A stretch of 64,000 nt of DNA from the NCBI GenBank assembly GCA_035063885.1, contig JAPSFM010000012.1:25986-89985 (forward strand), in the 5' to 3' direction. Positions 28,032-36,378 of the stretch are shown in pieces (within the stretch, counting starts at the first letter, position 1; each line of letters starts with the position of its first letter). The stretch is from CAADGY01 sp900696665. GTDB taxonomy: Bacteria; Acidobacteriota; Terriglobia; Bryobacterales; Bryobacteraceae. The notes below the pieces were generated by a model. It did not search any database. It worked only from the letters and a program-made list of their open reading frames with translations, and was not told where the DNA came from. Position numbers and translations under genes: made by a program.

Positions 28032-28289
28032 CTAAATTGCGCGTCCTGCTACGTCTGCCAGCCAAAAATTCCAGCCTTGGTGACGGTGGGTCAGACGCTT
28101 ATGGGCGAGCCAATGGCGCACCCACTTTACGCCGAAGGGCGTCAAATCGAGATACAACCGCTGGAGCAGTGTCCGCTGGTCCGCCGGAGGCGGGGCTTCG
28201 ATGCCGGATTTATTGCCAACCTCACGTGGCGGCGCGGGCGCGCAAAAATGGATCAACGCCCAGCCGAAAATGATCAGGATGCGCCTCAT
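28032..28289 (-). pseudogene. Internally deleted remnant of a PSD1 (DUF1549) protein
   Basis: A short 85-codon frame with its own ATG, a signal-peptide-like start (MRRILIIFGWALIHFCAP) and two stretches that look like non-adjacent pieces of DUF1549/PSD1 proteins: RTLLQRLYLDLT, normally followed by GLPPTP, and FGVKWVRHWLAHKR, normally GERWARHWL. Here the first runs straight into the second (LDLTPFGVKW), as if the 30-40 residues between were deleted, and everything after is missing. Intact PSD1 proteins are over 700 residues. A real small secreted protein cannot be excluded. It ends 17 bp before the deacetylase gene. Confidence 0.4.
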
Positions 28290-28412
28290 CCAGAGCGCCT
28301 TTCAGATTTGGCTGACCTTCATGATAAATCAGTCCACCCGTAACGCGACATAGAATCATCGCATCAGCACCATCTAAACTTGCTATACACAAGCGGAGGA
28401 CAAGATCCGGAA

Positions 28413-28444
28413 GGCGGGCGCTCCAGGTGTAAGGGGCGCCCGCC
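28413..28444 (-). terminator. GC hairpin downstream of TonB receptor 3
   Basis: GGCGGGCGC (28413-28421) and GCGCCCGCC (28436-28444) form a 9-bp perfect stem with a 14-base loop, 26 bases past the receptor stop on the minus strand. No U-run follows, so termination strength is uncertain. The rest of the 28290-28469 gap shows nothing recognisable. Confidence 0.4.
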
Positions 28445-28469
28445 GGAGGTCTTTAGCTGCACGAGCAGG

Positions 28470-31400
28470 CTAGAAGGACAGCTTCAGCGACATCACCCAC
28501 GTGCGAGTGGCGTCCTGATTTGTCACCATACCGAAGGTACTGCTGGTGGGAGTCATCACCGGCGCGAACAGATTCGGATGGTTCCAGGCGTTGATGCATT
28601 CCGCGCGGAACTGCATCTTCGCCTGTTCGGTGATACGAAAGTTCTTGAAGAGCGAAAAGTCCCACCTCGCCTGGCCGTCGGCACGCAGGTTGCTGAAGCG
28701 CCAAGGCGACCTCCGGATGTTGGACGCCAGTTGCTGCGCACTGTTGCGGTTGAAACCCGCGTCGACGTTAAACCAGCGATCCACGCTGCGCTGATCCTTC
28801 GACAGCTTGACGGCATTCGGATCTCCCGTGAACAGGGTCCAGACATCGCCCCATTCAAGCGGCGGTCCGCTCTGGCGTTGCACCATTCCGTTCAGTTGCC
28901 AGCCACCGGCGAAGAAATCCACAGCGCGGTGAAGGTTGGCGCCAATTCTCCGCCCACGGCCGAAGGGAAGCTCCCAAATCCCGCTCACAACGATCCTGTG
29001 TGTGCGGTCCTGCGTCGAAATCGACTCATAGGGCATCGGATCGCTGGCGTTGAGAAAACCCGTGGCGTCCATCGTTTTCGCCCATGTGTAGGAGAGTTGC
29101 AAGGTGTAGCTTTTCGAGAAGCGCTTCTCCATCCGTATCTGCATCGAGTGATACCAGGAGTAGCCGATCGACTCGCTTACAGTCACGCTGCCAAACTGCG
29201 GATAAGGCAATAGCAGCCCGCTACGTGTAATGTTGGCGCCATAGATCGGGTTGGTTCCGGCGAAGGGGTTCTTGAACGACTGGCCCAGGTAGGCGATCGT
29301 CTGATTGTCGCGCACCGGCAACGTGCTCAGGTATCGGGCTGGCAACGCGTTGAGGTTCCGGCTTACAGGCAGACGCGTGCCACGATTGCCGACATAAGAG
29401 ACGTCGATCATGTACTGGGCCGGCAGCAATTGCTGTATGCCGAGAGACCACCGCTGTGAATACGGGTTCTTACGGTTCTCGGCGAAAAAGGATATCGCCT
29501 GCCCGAGGTTCGTGGCCAGGCCGCCTGCCGCACCCAACGGCGGCGTCAAGCCATTCGGAAAAGGATTGGCCGTGGTGGCGATGTAAGTGAGGCCGCTATC
29601 GAGCGAAGCCTGGATCGGCGTGCGCATGCTGAATCCGGTTTGAATCGAATTCACAGAACTGAGCCCGATTGTATCGAAGAAAATTCCGTAACCGGCACGC
29701 AGCACAGTTTTCGGCACCAGATGATAGGCAATGCCGATGCGCGGCATCAGGTTGTTCTTTTCGCCCGACCAGAGCGCGCGAGGATTCCCGTTTGTGCCGG
29801 CGAAGGTCAGGCCACCGCGCACGCGGAAGTCGCTGACCGGAATCTCCGGGATCGGATTGGCGGCGTAATTGGCGCGCGCTTGCGCCTCGATGGGGCTCGG
29901 CTGATCGTAGGCGAAATGAGCAACCGAGCGGTTGAAGCGTTCCGTTATCGGAGACTCGAATTCGTAGCGTACGCCGGCATTCACGGTCAACTTGGATGTC
30001 AGCTTGATGTCGTCGTGGATGTATAGACCCCAGTAGTTCTCCTGTTGCGCATAACTGCCTGAACGGTCCATGTAACCGCCCGGAACTCCGAGCAGAAATG
30101 CCGCCAGTTCCGCGCCTACGGGCGCCGCGGTAGAGATGTCCGTCGCTTTGGTGTAAGTGTTTGCGAACGACAGCACCGGCGAAACGTCGGTGGTATAGAT
30201 ATTATTGAACTCCCGGTAGTTGCGGAAATCCAGGCCGAAACGGAAGTTATGATGGCCGCTGAGTTTGGTGAAGTTGGCATTGAGTGAGTTGATTATTCCC
30301 GCCCACTTTCCGCCTGTTCCGTTTCCGCTCAAGGGAGTGAACGAGCCTACCCCGACATAAGGAAAAGTCGCCAGCGACTTGTCCGGCAGTTGCGAAATCA
30401 GATTGGGCGAAAACCCGAGTGTCGCCAGATCGAATCCACGGCTGAATTTGTAGGATGCCCCCCAGCGGTACGTAAAGCCGTAGCGGAGGTTCATGAAGAA
30501 TTCGGGGTTGAAGACATATACGTCGTCCAGCGCGAATCCCCACTTGTCCTGGTTGTACTGCATGCCGTCGTAATCCGACAGGAATCTCTTGTTCGAGGCG
30601 CTCCAGAAGCCCTCCCGCATTACGCGGGCGTAGATGCGGTGGTTGGGATTGAAAGAGTGGTCGAAGCGTCCCAGGTGCGTCCACACAGGAAACGGGCCCG
30701 CATAGCTCACAAAATGATTGTTCCGGAATTCGCGCGTGCCCGTCTGATTCGGCGCCGGCCAGTACTCCATAATCTTCTGCGCCACCGGGTCGAGGCGATT
30801 TGCGGGAATGATGTTGTTGGGAAATGGCTGGCGGGTGAAGCGGCCTCCGGAGAATACTGTGGTAGCGGGGTCGTAGACCTGGTAGTTGGCCCCCAACGCC
30901 AGCAGTGGCGACAGATCGCCGCGTCTCATTTCGGCGGTGGGCACGGTGTTCTGGAAATCGTAGGCATACTGAACCTTATTCGCCTCCCACAGGTAAAACC
31001 AGAAAGTCCTGTTCGTGCCGTTGTAGAGCTTGGGAATCTTTACGGGGCCGCCGCCGCTTACTCCGTACCGGTGGTCCTGATAAGGCGGAACTTCCTGGCC
31101 CACCCGGTTCTGAAACAGCGTCGGCGTATCGAAGATCCGGTTGCGCACAAACCAGTGGGCCTCTCCGTGCAAGTCGTTGGTACCGCTCTTGAGGCTCACA
31201 TTCACCAGCGCCCCTGCGGTGTGACCGATGCTGGCATCATAGGAGACGCTCTGTACCTTGAATTCACTTACCGACATCTGTGGCGGCACAAACACGATGC
31301 CCTTGTCGAGGGAATTGGCTACGCCGTCGATGGTGAATTCGTTGTTTCTCATGCCGGCGCCGTCGACCGCGAAGTCTCCCTGTGCGCCGGGTGTGCCGAC

Positions 31401-31928
31401 ATATCGCTGGCGAAGATTCGTCGAGTTGATGGTGCCCGGAGCCATCAGGGTCAGGTTGTATGGCGCTCCGCCAAAAGATGGTAATTCGGCGATCCGGCGT
31501 TCATCCACCACTTGGCCCATGGAAGCATCGGCAGTTTCGAGCAAAGGCGTCTCGGCTGTTACCTGCACTGTCTCCGCCTGGCTTCCTATTTCCAGCAGGG
31601 CATCGATTGTTACCGTATCGCTGACACGTACCTCAATGCCTTGCCGAACGAACTTTTTAAAGCCTGCGATCTCCACCTCCACCGTGTATCTACCCGGCAG
31701 CAGGTACGCGAGGACGTAGTTTCCGGCGTCGTTGGTTCTCGTGACGGCCGCAACGCCGGTTGCTACGTTTGTAGCCCGCACCTCGGCGCCTGCGATTACG
31801 GCGTCGCTGGGGTCGGCAACGCGACCCACGATTGAACCCCGCGCATCCTGCGCGCGAAGCCATATTGCCATCAAGAAAGATACTGCTATCAGGGATATAG
31901 CGAATAGACGTGACACGTTACTCCGCAT
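28470..31928 (-). CDS. Oar-like TonB-dependent receptor 3
   Basis: A 1152-residue receptor with signal peptide 1-26 (IWLRAQDA), a carboxypeptidase-regulatory-like domain at about 30-112 (GRVADPSDAVIAGAEV), a plug (RRIAELPSFGGAPYN, FAVDGAGMRNNEFTIDG, VNVSLKSGTNDLHGEAHW) and a barrel ending MSLKLSF. The plug lacks the usual LPLNGRN wording of the other copies and has LPSFGGAPYN in its place, which marks a different subfamily. It is a single-gene unit between the deacetylase operon and the fucosidase operon, and could serve either. Confidence 0.9.
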   Translation of the reverse strand: MRSNVSRLFAISLIAVSFLMAIWLRAQDARGSIVGRVADPSDAVIAGAEVRATNVATGVAAVTRTNDAGNYVLAYLLPGRYTVEVEIAGFKKFVRQGIEVRVSDTVTIDALLEIGSQAETVQVTAETPLLETADASMGQVVDERRIAELPSFGGAPYNLTLMAPGTINSTNLRQRYVGTPGAQGDFAVDGAGMRNNEFTIDGVANSLDKGIVFVPPQMSVSEFKVQSVSYDASIGHTAGALVNVSLKSGTNDLHGEAHWFVRNRIFDTPTLFQNRVGQEVPPYQDHRYGVSGGGPVKIPKLYNGTNRTFWFYLWEANKVQYAYDFQNTVPTAEMRRGDLSPLLALGANYQVYDPATTVFSGGRFTRQPFPNNIIPANRLDPVAQKIMEYWPAPNQTGTREFRNNHFVSYAGPFPVWTHLGRFDHSFNPNHRIYARVMREGFWSASNKRFLSDYDGMQYNQDKWGFALDDVYVFNPEFFMNLRYGFTYRWGASYKFSRGFDLATLGFSPNLISQLPDKSLATFPYVGVGSFTPLSGNGTGGKWAGIINSLNANFTKLSGHHNFRFGLDFRNYREFNNIYTTDVSPVLSFANTYTKATDISTAAPVGAELAAFLLGVPGGYMDRSGSYAQQENYWGLYIHDDIKLTSKLTVNAGVRYEFESPITERFNRSVAHFAYDQPSPIEAQARANYAANPIPEIPVSDFRVRGGLTFAGTNGNPRALWSGEKNNLMPRIGIAYHLVPKTVLRAGYGIFFDTIGLSSVNSIQTGFSMRTPIQASLDSGLTYIATTANPFPNGLTPPLGAAGGLATNLGQAISFFAENRKNPYSQRWSLGIQQLLPAQYMIDVSYVGNRGTRLPVSRNLNALPARYLSTLPVRDNQTIAYLGQSFKNPFAGTNPIYGANITRSGLLLPYPQFGSVTVSESIGYSWYHSMQIRMEKRFSKSYTLQLSYTWAKTMDATGFLNASDPMPYESISTQDRTHRIVVSGIWELPFGRGRRIGANLHRAVDFFAGGWQLNGMVQRQSGPPLEWGDVWTLFTGDPNAVKLSKDQRSVDRWFNVDAGFNRNSAQQLASNIRRSPWRFSNLRADGQARWDFSLFKNFRITEQAKMQFRAECINAWNHPNLFAPVMTPTSSTFGMVTNQDATRTWVMSLKLSF

Positions 31929-32059
31929 AAGTGCAATCTCCGTATCTGGATGCGTCGAATCGCAACAGGAATGCTTCTAGCGCCCCGTTTTGGGCGGGCG
32001 CCTCGACGAGACCCAAAAAGGACAATCAGATCCTAACTCCGTAAAGTGACTCGATCCTT

Positions 32060-32086
32060 TATATACCAGGCAGTTAGTCAAGTCAA
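32060..32086 (-). promoter_or_regulatory. Weak promoter candidate for TonB receptor 3
   Basis: On the minus strand TTGACT (32081-32086) and TATATA (32060-32065) are 15 bases apart; an alternative -35, TTGATT, gives 19. Both spacings are poor, but the TATATA box is the best AT-rich element in the 171-bp gap. Confidence 0.3.
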
Positions 32087-32099
32087 TCAAGAAACACGT

Positions 32100-33056
32100 C
32101 TAAAACTGCGCGAGTTGCTCCAGGTCAATATTGCCTCCTGACAGAACAACTCCCGCGGTCCGTACCTCCGGCGGTAACTTGCCGGAGAGTAGTGCGGCTG
32201 CCCCCACGGCTCCGCTTGGCTCGACAAGAATTTTCAAACGAGCGAGCAGGAATTTCACGGCAGACTTGATTTCTTCCTCACTCACGAGCACGATCTCTTC
32301 CACCAGTTGCTCGATCACCGGAAACGTCAATTCTCCCGGCTCAGGAGAGCGCAGCCCGTCCGCGATGGTATCAGTTTGTTTGATGCGCACGCGGCGTCCG
32401 GCTCGCTTGGAGAGAAATGTGTCGTTGGCCGCGGCTGGCTCGATTCCGAAGATGCGAATATCGGGACGGATGCTCTTTGCCCCGATGGCGCATCCGGAGA
32501 TAAGTCCGCCACCACCGACCGGCACCAGCAACGCGTCGAGGTCCGGATAGTCTGCCAGCAGTTCCAACGCGACTGTGCCTTGTCCGGCGATTGTCCACGA
32601 GTGATCGAAGGGAGGCACGACGGTCGCCCCGGATTCCTGTGCAAGGCGCGCGGCGATCGCTTCCCGAGGCTCGCTGCCACTGCCGTACTCAATCACCTTG
32701 GCGCCATAACCGCGCGTGGCGGCGAGCTTGGACTGCGGTGCGTAAGACGGCATGACGACGGTTGCCGGCGTGTTCACCACGCCGGCTGCAATCGCCACCG
32801 CCTGGGCATGGTTTCCTGAACTGAAAGCAACCACTCCACGCCTGAGGTCGGCTTTTGGGATGGAGAAGATGAAATTGGCCGCCCCGCGAATCTTAAATGC
32901 GCCGCCGCGTTGCAAGTTCTCACATTTGAAAAAAGCGCGGATCCCCGCCACGCTATCAAAGCTTCGAGAAGTCATCACCGGCGTCCGGTGGGCTACACCG
33001 CGGATGCGTTCCGCGGCGGTGCGAATCTCGTCGGCTGTGACAGGCAGGCTGTTCAC
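32100..33056 (-). CDS. Threonine/serine dehydratase family PLP enzyme
   Basis: A 318-residue fold-type II PLP enzyme. K55 in GGAFKIRGAANF is the Schiff-base lysine, SSGNHAQAVA binds the carboxylate and VPVGGGGLISG the PLP phosphate. It is a catalytic domain only, with no ACT regulatory domain, so it resembles catabolic threonine dehydratase or serine racemase. It starts at GTG and overlaps the fucosidase stop as GTGA (33053-33056). Its place behind a glycosidase and a 2-hydroxyacid dehydrogenase suggests a catabolic substrate, possibly a hydroxy-amino acid, not isoleucine synthesis. Confidence 0.85.
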   Translation of the reverse strand: MNSLPVTADEIRTAAERIRGVAHRTPVMTSRSFDSVAGIRAFFKCENLQRGGAFKIRGAANFIFSIPKADLRRGVVAFSSGNHAQAVAIAAGVVNTPATVVMPSYAPQSKLAATRGYGAKVIEYGSGSEPREAIAARLAQESGATVVPPFDHSWTIAGQGTVALELLADYPDLDALLVPVGGGGLISGCAIGAKSIRPDIRIFGIEPAAANDTFLSKRAGRRVRIKQTDTIADGLRSPEPGELTFPVIEQLVEEIVLVSEEEIKSAVKFLLARLKILVEPSGAVGAAALLSGKLPPEVRTAGVVLSGGNIDLEQLAQF

Positions 33057-34339
33057 TGTTTCTCCAGCACTACGATCGTATCGACGGGGTCTCTGGCGGG
33101 TTTCGGAAGCCGCAAGAGCAAACCTCCATCCACGGTCTGGATCTTAACCGCTGCGCCGGTGGCGAACAACGTGGCTCTCTTGATCTTCGGCATTGGTGGA
33201 AGCGCCAGCAGTTCATCATTCCAGTCCAGCACGTGAACAAAGATCCTGTTCCCTTTCTGAGTCATCGCGCCCCAGGGTCGAGGCGCCACCGGGCCTCCCC
33301 GCGTTCCATAGATCGTCTCGCCGTTCCTGAGCATCCACTTGCCGATCGCCTGGAGTCTTTCGACAAATTCCGGCTGAATCGTACCCTCCGGCGTGGGCCC
33401 CACATTCAGAAGGAAATTGGCATTGTGCCCTGCTGCTTTCACAAGATATTGGATAAGCTGCTGCGTACTCTTGAAACGCTTGTCGTTCTTGTTATAGCCC
33501 CATGCGCCGTTGATGGTGTCGCACGTTTCGAGCGGCAGATTTCCGATTTCCGCCTCCCCGCTGAATCCGGTGGTGTTCTGCCCCGGCAGGTCTTTCTCGA
33601 ACATCTGGAAATCCTCGCCATCGAACGGCTTGCGATGGTGATTGCTGCCTACCAGCGCAGCCGGTTGCAGACTGTGGATCAGCGAGTAGGTTTTGTCCAG
33701 GCGCCAGTCCGCGCCGGGTTTATCCCACCAGCCGTCGAACCAGACTCCGCCGATTTCGCCGTAACCGGTCAACAATTCGCGAAGCTGGCGGTCCATGTAA
33801 TCCAGGTAGCGGTTGAAATCACCGCCGGGGGCACGCCCGGATGCGTGGCCGGTGCGCCCCAGCGGATAGTAGTCCGGGTGGTGCCAGTCGAGTTGGGAAT
33901 GATAGAAGAAGAGCTTGATTCCCTGCCGTTTGCATTCCTCGGCCAGCATTTTGAGCGGATCTTTGCCGTAGGGCGTGGCGTCGACAATGTTCCATTTGCT
34001 CTGTTTTGTGGCCCACATTGCGAAGCCGTCATGATGCTTGCTGGTGATGGTGATGTATTTCATCCCGGCATTCTTCGCAAGCGAAACCCACTCGGCCGCG
34101 TCAAAGCCGGTGGGGTTGAATTTCGGCGGCAGCTTTTCGTACTCCGAGATCGTCATCTTCCGGTTGTTCATGACCCATTCGCCATCTCCGAGCACGCTGT
34201 AAACGCCCCAATGGATGAACATTCCGAATTTTGCGTTCTGAAACCATTCGCGCGCTTTGAGGTTCTCCGGAGCCGGTTTGTAGTTCTGCGCGAATGCTGT
34301 TGCCGTTACAAGAAGAAACAACAAGATCCGATTTCTCAT
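33053..34339 (-). CDS. Alpha-L-fucosidase (GH29), exported
   Basis: A 428-residue protein with a signal peptide (1-18, TAFAQ). GH29 landmarks are clear: WFQNAKFGMFIHWGVYSV (H44), YITITSKHHDGFAMW (H102-H103), and GGVWFDGWWDK, in which D202 is the expected nucleophile. It would release L-fucose or a related sugar from glycan ends in the periplasm or outside. It is slightly short of typical bacterial GH29 enzymes, keeping the barrel and a small C-terminal beta-sandwich. It starts 1 bp after the stop of the 2-hydroxyacid dehydrogenase gene and overlaps the dehydratase gene downstream. Confidence 0.9.
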   Translation of the reverse strand: MRNRILLFLLVTATAFAQNYKPAPENLKAREWFQNAKFGMFIHWGVYSVLGDGEWVMNNRKMTISEYEKLPPKFNPTGFDAAEWVSLAKNAGMKYITITSKHHDGFAMWATKQSKWNIVDATPYGKDPLKMLAEECKRQGIKLFFYHSQLDWHHPDYYPLGRTGHASGRAPGGDFNRYLDYMDRQLRELLTGYGEIGGVWFDGWWDKPGADWRLDKTYSLIHSLQPAALVGSNHHRKPFDGEDFQMFEKDLPGQNTTGFSGEAEIGNLPLETCDTINGAWGYNKNDKRFKSTQQLIQYLVKAAGHNANFLLNVGPTPEGTIQPEFVERLQAIGKWMLRNGETIYGTRGGPVAPRPWGAMTQKGNRIFVHVLDWNDELLALPPMPKIKRATLFATGAAVKIQTVDGGLLLRLPKPARDPVDTIVVLEKQ

Positions 34340-34340
34340 C

Positions 34341-35309
34341 TCAGTATCCTTCTGATTTGTCTACCAGGTTGTGAAGCTGCTCTCCTTTGACGAAGCGCTC
34401 AAAATTCCCGACAAACAACTGCATGGCCTCATCAAGCCACGTGGCCGTATGATCCGCCGAGTGAGGAGATAGCAACACGTTCTCCAAGCCGTAAAAGGGG
34501 TGTCCCGCCGGGAGCGGCTCCTGGTCGAATACATCGAGCGCCGCGCCCTTAATCCGGTTTTCGCGAAGAGCGCGAACCAAGGCGGACTCTACCACGACCG
34601 GCCCGCGGCCGACGTTGATCAGCACGGCGGATCTTTTCATTGCATTCAATTCCGCCTCGCCGATCATCCCGCGGGTGGAGGGAGTGAGAGCGGCTGATAC
34701 CACGACGTAGTCGGCCTCCCGGAGCAGGTTGAACAACCCGTCCGGCCCGAGGGCGCGGTCCACCAGCGGGTCGCCGCCGGAAAGCTCAGGCCGGCGGCGC
34801 AACGCGATGGTCTTCATGCCCAACGCATGGGCACGTTCGGCGGCTGCCCGGCCGATCTCACCATAACCGACGATCCCCATCGTCTGTCCATGAATCTCTT
34901 CAACGTCGAACGGCGCCCACACACCCTCCTGTTGCTGCCGGACCATGCGCCTCATTTCTTTTGCGAAAAAGAGCACCGACGCGATAACGAATTCGCCGAG
35001 TGAACGTGCAAACACGCCCCGCGAGTTCGTCATTACGGCCGCACTTTCGATCAACTCCGGAAACAACACGTTATCCAACCCGGCTGAAAACGAATGCACC
35101 CACCGCACGCGGGCCACATCGGGCCACAATTCGCGAAGCAACGGGGCAAAACCCATACCGGTGAAGATCACGTCGGCGCCGGCGGCTTTGCCGAGGAACG
35201 CTTCCTTGGTGTCTCCGGTGACAATGTGCGTCGAGCCGGGAAGACGCTCCAACGCCGCCAGATAACGCGCCGCCGGATTTGCCAGTACGAGCAGAGTGAT
35301 GGGCCGCAT
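34341..35309 (-). CDS. D-2-hydroxyacid dehydrogenase
   Basis: A 322-residue NAD-dependent dehydrogenase. GIVGYGEIGRAAAERAHALGM is the Rossmann motif, NVGRGPVV holds the catalytic Arg region, DVFDQEPLP the Glu and LLSPHSADHT the His. It is closer to the glyoxylate/hydroxypyruvate reductase or CtBP-like catabolic members than to SerA, with no ACT domain. It is the first gene of a tight minus-strand operon with a fucosidase and a PLP dehydratase, so its substrate is probably a hydroxy- or keto-acid from sugar breakdown. Confidence 0.85.
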   Translation of the reverse strand: MRPITLLVLANPAARYLAALERLPGSTHIVTGDTKEAFLGKAAGADVIFTGMGFAPLLRELWPDVARVRWVHSFSAGLDNVLFPELIESAAVMTNSRGVFARSLGEFVIASVLFFAKEMRRMVRQQQEGVWAPFDVEEIHGQTMGIVGYGEIGRAAAERAHALGMKTIALRRRPELSGGDPLVDRALGPDGLFNLLREADYVVVSAALTPSTRGMIGEAELNAMKRSAVLINVGRGPVVVESALVRALRENRIKGAALDVFDQEPLPAGHPFYGLENVLLSPHSADHTATWLDEAMQLFVGNFERFVKGEQLHNLVDKSEGY

Positions 35310-35390
35310 GAGAACAAAACTCTAGCATAGAACGGAGGCCGGATCCGCCCCGGACTTGCCCTGCCCCAACGGGTGCGGCACACTAGACGT

Positions 35391-36020
35391 GTGCCTGAAG
35401 CTTGCACATGCGGCGCAACTCCACCGCCCGACGCGCGGTTCTGCCACAAGTGTGGCCGCCCGCTATTCAGTGAGCCGCCGCCCGAAGAGGAAGAGAAACC
35501 GGTAAGTGTCGAGATCCCCGAACCGGAACGGCCGGTGGCGGCAAGGCCGGAGATTAGTTTCCACAATACAGCCGCGGTGCGTGTGGCATTTTTGGCAGCC
35601 GGCATTGCGTCGCTCCTGATAACGCTACCCACCCCGGCGTTTTTTCCGTTGCTGTGGTTGACTGCATCCGGAGTGCTCGCGGTCTGGCTTTACCGGCGCC
35701 GGACCGGAGAATCTCTCACAGTACGGGCGGGCGTCCGCATGGGATGGATTACCGGCGTATTCTGCTTTGCGATTGCGACAGTGTTCTTTACCATCAGCGT
35801 GCTGACGATCGCCAAGGGCGGCGGGCTTGCCGCTTTCTATCGGGAGCAACTGAGCGCACGTGGCGCCGGAGACGCAAATATCGAACAGTTCCTCGAGGTG
35901 CTGCAGAACCCGCTGGGGCTCGGTACCGTTCTGCTGCTCTCCCTGATATTTGTGTTTGTGTTCTTCACGCTCCTTCCCACTTTGGGCGGAGCGCTTGGGG
36001 CCAAGCTTCTGAAGGATTAA
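35391..36020 (+). CDS. Zinc-ribbon membrane protein, function unknown
   Basis: About 209 residues. The N-terminus carries a zinc ribbon, CTCG...FCHKCG, followed by a Pro/Glu-rich linker (PPPEEEEKPVSVEIPEPERP) and four probable membrane helices (about residues 62-78, 80-95, 115-140 and 180-202). No enzymatic motif is visible. I take the GTG at 35391, next to the ribbon; a GTG at 35373 would add six residues, and neither has a clear Shine-Dalgarno. It diverges from the dehydrogenase operon and precedes the YtxH gene by 47 bp. Confidence 0.7.
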   Translation: MPEACTCGATPPPDARFCHKCGRPLFSEPPPEEEEKPVSVEIPEPERPVAARPEISFHNTAAVRVAFLAAGIASLLITLPTPAFFPLLWLTASGVLAVWLYRRRTGESLTVRAGVRMGWITGVFCFAIATVFFTISVLTIAKGGGLAAFYREQLSARGAGDANIEQFLEVLQNPLGLGTVLLLSLIFVFVFFTLLPTLGGALGAKLLKD

Positions 36021-36067
36021 GCTCCTTTTCCGGTGTTTCACGGGCTATCATAAATTCGGAGGATCGA

Positions 36068-36364
36068 ATGGCCGAAGAGATGAACAATACATCGGGCAGA
36101 GTGCTTTGGTTTATTGCCGGTGCCGCTGTTGGCGCCGCTCTCGCACTTCTTTATGCACCTGCCCCGGGGGGCGAGACGCGCAGGCGAATCAGCCAGAAAG
36201 CAGGTGAGGGCAGGAGTGTGATTGCCGAGTCCGGACGTGAAATTCTCGACCGGGGCCGCGAGCTTTACGAAAAAGGGCGCCACATAGCCGATGAAGCGGC
36301 GGACCTGTTCGAGCGCGGCAGGAAGCTCGTGGAAGGCGAGCCCGCACGACAGGAAAACACATAA
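36068..36364 (+). CDS. YtxH domain-containing protein
   Basis: A 98-residue protein with one N-terminal membrane helix (about 11-28, WFIAGAAVGAALALLYAP) followed directly by GGETRRRISQKAGEG, the hallmark of YtxH/gas-vesicle-like stress proteins, and an amphipathic helical tail. The GGAGGA at 36058-36063 fixes the ATG. These proteins are linked to envelope or general stress, but a molecular role is not established. It precedes the P5C dehydrogenase gene by 14 bp and may be co-transcribed. Confidence 0.8.
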   Translation: MAEEMNNTSGRVLWFIAGAAVGAALALLYAPAPGGETRRRISQKAGEGRSVIAESGREILDRGRELYEKGRHIADEAADLFERGRKLVEGEPARQENT

Positions 36365-36378
36365 ACCGGGAGTCAATC

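Noticed and set aside
33233..34390. 385-codon plus-strand frame across the fucosidase gene
   Set aside because: Antisense to clear GH29 motifs; no recognisable domain or ribosome-binding site.
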